The notes beneath the pieces were generated by a model that worked only from the letters and a program-made list of their open reading frames with translations, was not told the DNA's origin and searched no databases. Position numbers and translations under genes: made by a program. From Sphingobium sp. (lineage in GTDB: Bacteria; Pseudomonadota; Alphaproteobacteria; Sphingomonadales; Sphingomonadaceae): DNA of 9,167 bases. The DNA is taken from the NCBI GenBank assembly GCA_030148625.1, contig JASBTC010000393.1:1-9167 (forward strand), written 5' to 3'. Below, one piece after another: positions 1-6,920 of this stretch (position 1 is its first letter; every line of letters begins with the position of its first letter).

Positions 1-1
1 C

Positions 2-565
2 GCCGCTTCCGAAGACGTGACCGCCGTCTACAAGGCGTTGCTGGGGCAATATCCGGCCGCCAACATCGGCATCTACGGCTGTTCGGCGGGCGGGGTCATC
101 ACGGCGCAGGCGACGGCGTGGATTCGCCGTGAAAAACTGTCGCGCCCGGGGGCCATAGGCACCTTCTGCGGGACCGGCGCGCCCTATTCGGGCGACAGTC
201 CTTACCTGGCGGGTCCGATCACCGGCGGCGCGGTGCTCGCGGCGCCGGCGCTCCCCGACGTCCTGCCGCTCCCCTATATGCAGGACGCGGCGCCCGGCGA
301 TGCCACCGCCTATCCGCTGGTGTCCGACGCGGAGGTGAAGGCGATGCCGCCGACGCTGCTGCTCGCGGGCGGTCGCGATTTCGCCGCGAGCGCGCTGACG
401 CTCGCGCATCGTCGTCTTGCGGCGGCGGGCGTGGAAAGCGAGCTCCATCTGTTCGACGGGCTACCGCACGCCTTCTTCGTCTGGCCGGATATGCCTGAGT
501 CCACCGAGGCCTACGGGCTCATCGCCTCCTTCTTCGATCGGCATCTGGGACGGCGCGCGCGCTGA
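2..565 (+). CDS. alpha/beta hydrolase, HSL-type esterase (5' end cut by window edge)
   Basis: The reading frame is open from base 2 to the TGA at 563-565. The gene starts before the window, so the GTG at base 17 is probably internal. What remains is the catalytic half of an alpha/beta hydrolase of the hormone-sensitive-lipase/acetyl-esterase type. The nucleophile elbow GCSAGG has its Ser codon at 83-85, the acidic residue is in GGRDF (Asp codon 377-379), and the His is in DGLPHAFF (codon 467-469). That order and spacing, and the GxSAGG elbow, are typical of this esterase family, which hydrolyses short acyl esters. The C-terminus is complete. The stop overlaps the next start by one base (TGATG), so it is translationally coupled to the MFS gene. 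With the N-terminus missing, signal peptide and location cannot be judged. In this setting it may remove acyl groups from a sugar, which is inference. Fold and triad are firm; substrate is unknown. Confidence 0.88.
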   Translation, partial: AASEDVTAVYKALLGQYPAANIGIYGCSAGGVITAQATAWIRREKLSRPGAIGTFCGTGAPYSGDSPYLAGPITGGAVLAAPALPDVLPLPYMQDAAPGDATAYPLVSDAEVKAMPPTLLLAGGRDFAASALTLAHRRLAAAGVESELHLFDGLPHAFFVWPDMPESTEAYGLIASFFDRHLGRRAR

Positions 566-1782
566 TGCGAACACGCACAATCATAACCCTCGCTCTGACC
601 TATGCGCTGCTCGGCTTGATGATGAACAGCGTCGGCATCGTCATTCTCCAGTCGATCGCCCATTTCGGCGCGACCAAGCTGATGGGGTCGACGCTCGAGG
701 CGTGCAAGGACCTGTCAGTCGTCGCCGCCTCTCTCCTTCTTGTCGCTGCGGTGCCGGCATTCGGTTATCGCTGGTCGCTGGTCGCTGTGCTCGTGCTGAT
801 GGCGACCGCCTGCCTGCTGGCGTCGTTCGCGACGAATTTCATTGCGATGCAGGCGCTATTCGTGCTCACTGGCCTGTCGTTCGGGATTACCAAGATTGCA
901 ACCTATTCAACCATCGGGCTGATAGCGCGCAATCCCGCCGACCATGCAAGCATCACCGGACTCGTCGAAGGGGTGTTCATGGGTGGCGTCCTCGCTGGCG
1001 CGTGGATTTTCGGCTGGTTCATCGACGCGGGCGATTGGCTGCGCGTCTATTGGCTGCTTGCCGCGCTGTGCGTCGTGACGTCGTGCGCCTGGCTCGGCAT
1101 CCGGCTCGATGAAGCTCCTGTGCCGGTCGCGAAGCGGAGTGCCTCTGTTGCAGCGGGATGGAAAGACATGCTTGCCCTCGCGGTCTTGCCCGCCACCGTC
1201 GCCGTGCTCGCTACGCTGTTTCTTTATGTCCTGATCGAACAGGGTGTGGGAACCTGGCTTCCAACCTTCAACCGCGAAATCCTTCATCTGCCCGCGACGA
1301 CCAGCGTCCAGATGTCGAGCATCTTCGTCGCAGCGCTCGCGCTCGGGCGCTTGCTTTCGGGGCTCGTACTGCGCCGCGTCGCATGGCTGCCGGTGCTTCT
1401 CGCCTGCCTCGCCGCGCTCGCGCTGCTGGTCGTCGCTGCGCTGCCATTGGCTGAAGGCGTGCGACCGCGCGCCGATACGGGATGGGCGAATGCACCATTC
1501 GCCGCCTATCTTTTCCCGCTGATCGGCCTGTTTCTCGCGCCTATCTATCCGACGGTCTGTTCGGTCGCGCTCAGTGCGCTGCCGCAACACAGGCACGCCG
1601 CAATGATCGGGCTGATTGTCATCTTCTCGGCCCTCGGCGGCACGATTGGCTCGTTCGTCGTCGGATTGCTGTTCCAGTCGCTCCCGGGTGCGGCGGCCTT
1701 CTATTTTCTGCTGGTACCCATAGCGCTCGTGGCGCTTGCGCTATCGCTTGTGCGTCGCCGGATCGCGGGGGTTACGGCATGA
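565..1782 (+). CDS. MFS sugar transporter, 12 transmembrane helices
   Basis: This 405-residue inner-membrane protein has about twelve hydrophobic segments, roughly at residues 6-28, 50-68, 70-90, 93-122, 133-155, 161-178, 204-228, 249-270, 273-295, 310-332, 338-366 and 372-396. A polar central loop around 180-202 separates two six-helix halves. That is the layout and length of a major facilitator carrier. The second half (a GTWLPTFNRE loop, then a helix with ALGRLLSGL, then PTVCSVALSALPQ near residue 335) resembles sugar carriers of the FHS group (FucP/TsgA-like), but I cannot confirm the subfamily by eye. The ATG overlaps the stop of the preceding esterase (TGATG); a weak GGGA lies 14 bases upstream, so initiation probably depends on coupling. 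The trehalase gene overlaps its stop by four bases, which makes trehalose or a related disaccharide the likeliest cargo (inference from context). A monosaccharide such as glucose or galactose released by the downstream glycosidases is the main alternative. Confidence 0.9.
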   Translation: MRTRTIITLALTYALLGLMMNSVGIVILQSIAHFGATKLMGSTLEACKDLSVVAASLLLVAAVPAFGYRWSLVAVLVLMATACLLASFATNFIAMQALFVLTGLSFGITKIATYSTIGLIARNPADHASITGLVEGVFMGGVLAGAWIFGWFIDAGDWLRVYWLLAALCVVTSCAWLGIRLDEAPVPVAKRSASVAAGWKDMLALAVLPATVAVLATLFLYVLIEQGVGTWLPTFNREILHLPATTSVQMSSIFVAALALGRLLSGLVLRRVAWLPVLLACLAALALLVVAALPLAEGVRPRADTGWANAPFAAYLFPLIGLFLAPIYPTVCSVALSALPQHRHAAMIGLIVIFSALGGTIGSFVVGLLFQSLPGAAAFYFLLVPIALVALALSLVRRRIAGVTA

Positions 1783-3317
1783 TGGTTACAGACACACCCG
1801 CCCAATTGTTCGGTCCGCTGTTCGCTGCGGTGCAGGAGACGGGGCTTTTTCCAGATTCCAAGACATTCGCCGATGCGCGTCCGCTGCGCGCGCCCGCGGC
1901 GATCCTTGCCGACTGGCAAAGACAGCGACCGGGAACGAGCGAAGGCCTCCGGCACTTCGTGTTCGCCAACTTCGATATTCCGCAAGATTTGCCGACGCCT
2001 TCACCCGATGGTCTTGAGCTTGCAGCGCATATCTCGGCGCTTTGGCCGCTCCTGACCCGCGAGTCCGCCAATCCCGCGCCCGGATCTTCGGAACTATGGC
2101 TGCCTCACAGCTACGTCGTTCCCGGCGGCCGTTTTCGCGAGCTGTATTACTGGGACAGCTATTTCACGATGCTCGGCTTGGCACGATCGGGCCGTTACGA
2201 TCTTATCGAGAATATGATCGGCGATTTCGGCAGCCTGCTCGACCGGATCGGCCATATTCCGAACGGTACGCGCAGCTATTACACGACCCGGTCGCACCCG
2301 CCCTTTTTTCACCTCATGGCTGCACTATCGCGCGATGATAGCGTCGAAGGCCGCCGTCGTCGATTGGACTGGATGCGCAAGGAACATCGCTTCTGGATGG
2401 CGGGCGCCGAGGATCTCGCGCCGGGAGGCGAAGGGCGACGTGTCGTGAGGCTGGACGACGGGGCGCTGCTCAATCGATATTGGGATGACAGCGACAGGCC
2501 ACGCGACGAAAGCTGGCGCGAGGATGTTGCGCTTGCGGACGAAGCTCCTGCGCGCAATCGGGGTGAGCTTTGGCGCGACATTCGCGCCGCGGCGGAGAGT
2601 GGATGGGACTTCAGTTCGCGCTGGTTTGCCGACCCGCGCGCGCTCACGAGCATTCGCACCACCCGGCTAGTTCCAGTCGATCTCAACGCCCTGCTTTTCG
2701 GTCTTGAGCAGGCTATTTCGAAAGCCGCATCCGGTCTTGGCGAGAATGACCTGTCGTATGATTTTGCTGCGCGCGCCGAGCGTCGCGGACGGGCGGTCGC
2801 GGCGCATTTATGGAATCCACTAGGCGGTCATTATGCGGACTTCGATCTCGACAGCGGCCGCGTGTCGGATCGATTGACCGCTGCCGCCGCCTTTCCGCTC
2901 TTTGCCGGTATTGCATCCGCCGCGCAGGGACGCAGCACGGCCGTCGCGCTCGAACGATTGCTCCGCCCGGGCGGATTGATGACGACGTTAAGTGAAAACG
3001 GACAGCAATGGGATGCTCCCAATGGCTGGGCCCCGCTGCAATGGATCGCGATTATCGGTCTGCGCCGCTATGACGAAATGACGCTCGCCGACGAGATCGC
3101 AGAGCGCTGGCTCGCGATGGTCCGAGCCCATTATGAGGCGAGCGGCCAGCTTCTCGAAAAATATGACGTCGTCGCCTGCGCTGCAGGATCGGGCGGCGAA
3201 TATGCGACCGAGACGGGTTTTGGATGGACCAACGGCGTGACGATCGAACTGCTTGCAACGCGCCGAGGTGGCGCATCCGATATAGAGGCGATAACGACAG
3301 GAGGCGTGAATGGATAG
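1779..3317 (+). CDS. treF: alpha,alpha-trehalase, glycoside hydrolase family 37, probably cytosolic
   Basis: This 512-residue inverting trehalase splits trehalose into two glucoses. Both family signatures are intact: PGGRFRELYYWDSYF at residues 115-129 and QWDAPNGWAP at 410-419. Between them come LLNRYWDD, the ESGWDFSSRW block and VPVDLN. Near the C-terminus are LLEKYDV, a Gly-rich GSGGEY and GFGWTNGV. In E. coli Tre37A the catalytic pair is Asp312 and Glu496; the matching residues here are Asp277 (GWDFSSRW) and Glu460 (LLEKYDV), 183 residues apart against 184. The start at 1779 (ATGA with the MFS stop) is preferred because GGGGG at 1767-1771 is spaced correctly; the ATG at 1782 is an alternative one codon later. 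No signal peptide is visible, and the residues before the start in this frame are an unrelated shadow of the MFS gene. The protein is therefore likely cytosolic (TreF-like) and needs a carrier. It is a little shorter than E. coli TreF or TreA. Confidence 0.95.
   Translation: MMVTDTPAQLFGPLFAAVQETGLFPDSKTFADARPLRAPAAILADWQRQRPGTSEGLRHFVFANFDIPQDLPTPSPDGLELAAHISALWPLLTRESANPAPGSSELWLPHSYVVPGGRFRELYYWDSYFTMLGLARSGRYDLIENMIGDFGSLLDRIGHIPNGTRSYYTTRSHPPFFHLMAALSRDDSVEGRRRRLDWMRKEHRFWMAGAEDLAPGGEGRRVVRLDDGALLNRYWDDSDRPRDESWREDVALADEAPARNRGELWRDIRAAAESGWDFSSRWFADPRALTSIRTTRLVPVDLNALLFGLEQAISKAASGLGENDLSYDFAARAERRGRAVAAHLWNPLGGHYADFDLDSGRVSDRLTAAAAFPLFAGIASAAQGRSTAVALERLLRPGGLMTTLSENGQQWDAPNGWAPLQWIAIIGLRRYDEMTLADEIAERWLAMVRAHYEASGQLLEKYDVVACAAGSGGEYATETGFGWTNGVTIELLATRRGGASDIEAITTGGVNG
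3299..3304 (+). promoter_or_regulatory. consensus Shine-Dalgarno AGGAGG for the exported hydrolase
   Basis: A perfect AGGAGG lies five bases before the ATG at 3310, inside the last codons of the trehalase gene. It is the best ribosome binding site in the window and fixes the start of the downstream hydrolase. The other genes have weaker G-rich sites: GGGGG at 1767-1771 for trehalase, GGGGG at 4684-4688 for GH3, AAGGGA at 6901-6906 for GH42. This hydrolase may therefore be translated more strongly than its neighbours, or less dependently on coupling; that is inference from the site alone. Confidence 0.75.
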
Positions 3318-4680
3318 CAAGAGTAGAGGCGGATATTTTGCCCGGCTGATTCCGGTGCTTCTCGTGCTGGCCACTCCGGCCGCGCTATCCGCCGAGGAGC
3401 TTCAGCCCGCGGCTCTCACCACCGCGCAATCGGTCCTGGCGGCGGACGCTCGCAAGCTTGGCGCAACGGATATCGCTACCTTTGCTGCACCCGATGGCGG
3501 CTTCATCCTTGCGGGCAAGCTGGCGGGCGACCAGTTCTCGGTGGCTATTCCCGCGAAGTGGAATCGCGAGGCGCTTCTCTATGTCCACGGCTATTCCACT
3601 CCGGGAACGCCCGTCGCGGTCGCGGTCGACCCGCTCGCCAAGGGAACGGGCGCGAGCGGCGTGCTGCTCGAAGCCTATCGCGACGGATATGCTGCCGGCC
3701 ACAGCGCCTATGACAAGCCCGGAATGGGGGTTCAGACCGCCACCGAAAACACGCTGCGCCTGCGGGACTTTCTCGCGAAACTCGGCGCGAAACGATTTCT
3801 GGTCGCGGGCACGTCGATGGGCGGCAACATCACCCTGTCGCTGATCGAACAATATCCGAAAGCCTTTGCCGGTGCACTGTCGTCCTGCGGGGTCACCGAC
3901 GGATGGGAAAGCCTGTTCGGCCAGCTCATCGACATGCGCGCCGCCTATAATCTGCTCACCGAAGGCACGCCCTATGCGCTGCCCGGTGAGCAGGACCTGA
4001 CCCGTTCGGCCTTGCCGATGGACCCGCCTGCGGGTGAGGCGGCAACCAGCGAGGCGTTTCGCTGGGGCCGGATCGGCCAGATCGCGATGCCCGTGCTGGC
4101 GCTCGCGCAGGCAGCGCAGGCCAATCCGGCGGGGCGCGAGGCGCGCATCATGAAGCAGGTGGCCTCGATCGGCGGGTTCGAGCCTGAACCGGCGTCGATC
4201 GCCTTTCCGCTGGTCACCGCGACGCTCGGCATGGATGACCTCAACCAGACGCTCGGCGGCAATATCTATGGCAATATGGGCAAGGTCTATGCGAGCCCCG
4301 AAATGACGCCGGAGGAAGCCTCGGCCTTCAACGCAAAGGTCCAGCGCATTGTCGCGGACCCGCGCGCGGTCGCCAATGCGCGCCACTGGCATCAGGCAAC
4401 AGGGCGCTTTCGCGTCCCGTTGGTGACGATCCACAATCGCATCGACTCGCTCGTCCCTTATGCACAATCGGAAGCACTGGGCCGTATCGTCAAGGCCGCG
4501 GGCAATGAAAAGCGGCTCGTCCAATATACGGTGCCGGGCACGAAGGCGCCGCTGCCGGTCGGCGGAGTCGAAGGCTACACACATTGCGGCTTCAGTCCCG
4601 AGCAGTCGGCCGCGGCTTGGGAAGCGCTGCGAGGCTGGGTCGAGACCGGCACGCGTCCTGCCGTAGATGCCGTAAAATAG
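3310..4680 (+). CDS. Sec-exported alpha/beta hydrolase, probable esterase of unknown specificity
   Basis: The 456-residue protein begins with a classic Sec signal peptide: a basic start with Lys4, Arg6 and Arg12, a hydrophobic core around residues 13-23, and likely cleavage after LSA at residue 28. The mature part is an alpha/beta hydrolase: HGY at 93-95 (oxyanion region), nucleophile elbow GTSMGG with Ser169, a probable acid Asp379 in NRIDSLVP, and His425 in YTHCGF. About 210 residues separate Ser169 from Asp379, much more than in a minimal fold, so a large helical cap or insertion probably covers the active site. The mature protein has exactly two cysteines, Cys193 and Cys426, the second next to the catalytic His. 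The C-terminal pattern THCGF...LRGWVETGTRP recalls secreted esterases and tannase-like hydrolases, but I cannot assign a family. Its start overlaps the trehalase stop by eight bases and has a consensus ribosome binding site. A periplasmic peptidase of the same fold is a less likely alternative. Confidence 0.88.
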   Translation: MDSKSRGGYFARLIPVLLVLATPAALSAEELQPAALTTAQSVLAADARKLGATDIATFAAPDGGFILAGKLAGDQFSVAIPAKWNREALLYVHGYSTPGTPVAVAVDPLAKGTGASGVLLEAYRDGYAAGHSAYDKPGMGVQTATENTLRLRDFLAKLGAKRFLVAGTSMGGNITLSLIEQYPKAFAGALSSCGVTDGWESLFGQLIDMRAAYNLLTEGTPYALPGEQDLTRSALPMDPPAGEAATSEAFRWGRIGQIAMPVLALAQAAQANPAGREARIMKQVASIGGFEPEPASIAFPLVTATLGMDDLNQTLGGNIYGNMGKVYASPEMTPEEASAFNAKVQRIVADPRAVANARHWHQATGRFRVPLVTIHNRIDSLVPYAQSEALGRIVKAAGNEKRLVQYTVPGTKAPLPVGGVEGYTHCGFSPEQSAAAWEALRGWVETGTRPAVDAVK

Positions 4681-4694
4681 CTCGGGGGCGTAAT

Positions 4695-6920
4695 ATGCAG
4701 GGCTGCGTCAGCCGCCGCGATTTCCTGCAGGCGAGCGCGATCGCGGGAGCCATCCTGTCGAGCGCCGGTGCGCGCGCCGCACCGCGCATCGCAGCGGCCG
4801 ACGTGGACGCGCTGCTGGCCCGCATGACCCTCGACGAAAAGCTTGGCCAGCTCGCTCAGGCGCGCGGCGAGCGGAACGACACGGGCCCCTTCGTGCCAGC
4901 TGGAAGCGAAGCCGATGTCCGTGCCGGCCGGGTCGGCTCGTTTCTGAGCGTCTATGGCGCCGAAACGACCCGGCGCCTCCAGCGGATCGCGGTCGAAGAA
5001 ACCCGTCTCGGCATTCCGCTGCTCTTTGCCGACGATGTGATCCACGGATTCCGCACCATCTTTCCAGTGCCGATCGGCGAAGCGGCGAGCTTCGACCTGG
5101 CGGCGGCCGAAGCGGCGGCGCGGATCGCGGCGATCGAGGCGACCGCCAACGGCCTCCACTGGACCTATGCTCCCATGGTCGACATGGCGCGCGATCCGCG
5201 ATGGGGCCGCGTCGTCGAAGGCGCGGGCGAGGATGTCGAGCTCGCTTGCCGCTTTGCCGAGGCGCGTGTGCGGGGATTCCAGGGACGGAGTCTGTCGGAC
5301 CCCGATGCGATGCTGGCGACGGCCAAGCATTTCGTCGCATATGGCGATGCCGAAGGCGGGCGCGACTATGATGTCGCCGATGTATCCGACCGAAGGCTCG
5401 CCGAATATTATTATCCTCCCTTCCGGGATGCGATCGCGGCCGGCGCCGCGAGTGTCATGGTCGCGTTCAACGAGGTCAACGGCGTACCGATGCACGCCAA
5501 TCGCGATCTCCTGACGGGCGTACTGCGCGGCGACTGGCATTTCGACGGCCTGATCGTCAGCGATTACACGGGCGTCCGCGAACTCGTGGCGCACGGCGTC
5601 GCAGCGAACGACGAGGCGGCCGGAATCCTCGCGCTGGAGGCGGGCATCGATGTCGACATGGTGAGCGGCATCTATGTCAATACGTTGCCGGGCGCGGCGC
5701 GGCGCGGGAAGGTCGATGTCGCACGTATCGACGCGGCGGTGCGCCGCATCCTGTCGGCCAAGGCGGTGCTGGGATTGTTCGACGACCCCTATCGCAACTG
5801 CAACCCGGCGCGGGCCAAACGCCAGACGCTTCGCCCCGCGCATCGTGCTGCCGCGCGCGATCTGGCGCGCAAGAGCATGGTGCTGTTGCAGAACGAGGGC
5901 AATATCCTGCCTCTATCGAAAGCGCTGCGGTCGGTGGCGGTCATCGGACCGCTCGCCGACGATCGTCGCTCGATGCTCGGAAGCTGGGCCCCCACGGGCG
6001 TCGCCGGCGATGCGATCACGCCGCTCGAAGGCGTGAAGGCGGCGCTCGGCCCGAGGGTGAAAATCTTCGGCGCTGCGGGCGGCGATGCGGCGCTGGACGC
6101 CGCGCGCGGCGCCGACGCCGTCGTCCTGTGCATCGGCGAGCATTGGGACGAGAGCGGCGAAGCGCGCAGCCGGGTCGCGCTCGACCTCGCGCCCGACCAA
6201 CAGGCGATGGCCGACACGATCCTTGCGCTGGAAAAGCCTGTCGCGGTCGTGATCTTCGCCGGCCGACCGCTCACCATCAACACCCTCGCACACCGCGCAC
6301 CCGCGATATTATGGGCCTGGTATCCGGGCGTCGAAGCGGGGCACGCGCTCGCCGACATCCTGTTCGGCGACGTCAGTCCCTCGGGTCGTCTACCGATGAG
6401 CTTCCCGCGGGCCGTGGGTCAGATCCCCATCCATTATGACCGACGCAGCACGGGGCGACCGGCTAGCGAAAGCGAACGGAACAGCGCCAAATATGTGGAT
6501 GCGCCGTGGACTCCGCTTTATCCGTTCGGACATGGTCTCGGCTATTCGCCGGTGCGCTATGCGGGGTTGGAGTTGTCGAGCGAGCGGTTGGCTTCGGATG
6601 GCGTGCTGCAGGTAGGCTTTTCCGTTCATAATGCGGGCGCGCATGCGGTCGAGGAGGTCGTCCAGCTCTATCTGCGCGACGATGTCGCCAGCACGACGCG
6701 ACCATTGAAGGCGCTCAAGCGTTTCGCTCGCGTCGCGCTCGCGCCCGGCGAAACAAAGCCGGTCCGTTTCACGCTCGGCGCGCGCGATTTCGCGTTGCTC
6801 GACCACGATCTCCGGCCGGTAGTCGAACCGGGAAGTTTCACGCTTTACGTCGGTGGCAGTTCGGCAACCGAACTCGAAGCACATTTTACGATCGAAGGCG
6901 AAGGGAATCGGGCAATATGA
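4695..6920 (+). CDS. bglX: Tat-exported GH3 beta-glucosidase, BglX-like
   Basis: The 741-residue protein is a retaining family 3 glycosidase that removes beta-linked glucose from non-reducing ends, probably in the periplasm. The N-terminus carries a Tat signal: SRRDFLQ at residues 6-12, a mild hydrophobic stretch, and cleavage near ARA at 26-28. This supports the ATG at 4695; a longer in-frame start at 4584 would bury the signal. The barrel domain (about 35-370) has DPRWGR, KHF (Lys211-His212) and the nucleophile Asp290 in GLIVSDY. The alpha/beta sandwich (about 390-625) has GPLADDRRSMLGSW and ESGEARSR, where Glu489 is the likely acid/base. SGRLPMSFPRAVGQIP and YPFGHGLGYS lead into a C-terminal fibronectin-III-like domain from about residue 638. 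These blocks match E. coli BglX closely, but the stretch before the acid/base strand is shorter. It follows the hydrolase gene by 14 bases with GGGGG at 4684-4688. Substrate could be any beta-glucoside, or a xyloside. Confidence 0.93.
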   Translation: MQGCVSRRDFLQASAIAGAILSSAGARAAPRIAAADVDALLARMTLDEKLGQLAQARGERNDTGPFVPAGSEADVRAGRVGSFLSVYGAETTRRLQRIAVEETRLGIPLLFADDVIHGFRTIFPVPIGEAASFDLAAAEAAARIAAIEATANGLHWTYAPMVDMARDPRWGRVVEGAGEDVELACRFAEARVRGFQGRSLSDPDAMLATAKHFVAYGDAEGGRDYDVADVSDRRLAEYYYPPFRDAIAAGAASVMVAFNEVNGVPMHANRDLLTGVLRGDWHFDGLIVSDYTGVRELVAHGVAANDEAAGILALEAGIDVDMVSGIYVNTLPGAARRGKVDVARIDAAVRRILSAKAVLGLFDDPYRNCNPARAKRQTLRPAHRAAARDLARKSMVLLQNEGNILPLSKALRSVAVIGPLADDRRSMLGSWAPTGVAGDAITPLEGVKAALGPRVKIFGAAGGDAALDAARGADAVVLCIGEHWDESGEARSRVALDLAPDQQAMADTILALEKPVAVVIFAGRPLTINTLAHRAPAILWAWYPGVEAGHALADILFGDVSPSGRLPMSFPRAVGQIPIHYDRRSTGRPASESERNSAKYVDAPWTPLYPFGHGLGYSPVRYAGLELSSERLASDGVLQVGFSVHNAGAHAVEEVVQLYLRDDVASTTRPLKALKRFARVALAPGETKPVRFTLGARDFALLDHDLRPVVEPGSFTLYVGGSSATELEAHFTIEGEGNRAI

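Noticed and set aside
1482..1778. A 99-codon upstream extension of the trehalase frame
   Set aside because: It overlaps the MFS gene completely and reads as an Arg/Ala-rich shadow with no trehalase similarity. The conserved N-terminal region begins just after the ATG at 1779, which also has a correctly spaced ribosome binding site.
3385..4584. A 399-codon open frame on the - strand opposite the exported hydrolase
   Set aside because: The composition is Arg-rich and low-complexity, without motifs or a plausible start context. The + strand frame has a signal peptide, triad and consensus ribosome binding site.
4584..4694. An earlier in-frame start for the GH3 protein
   Set aside because: It would put 37 residues in front of the Tat signal and overlap the hydrolase gene by nearly 100 bases; the start at 4695 has its own G-rich site.
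4575..5843. A 422-codon open frame on the - strand opposite the GH3 gene
   Set aside because: It is very rich in Arg, Asp and His with no recognisable domain, and lies entirely antisense to a gene with clear catalytic motifs. Long antisense frames are expected in GC-rich coding DNA.
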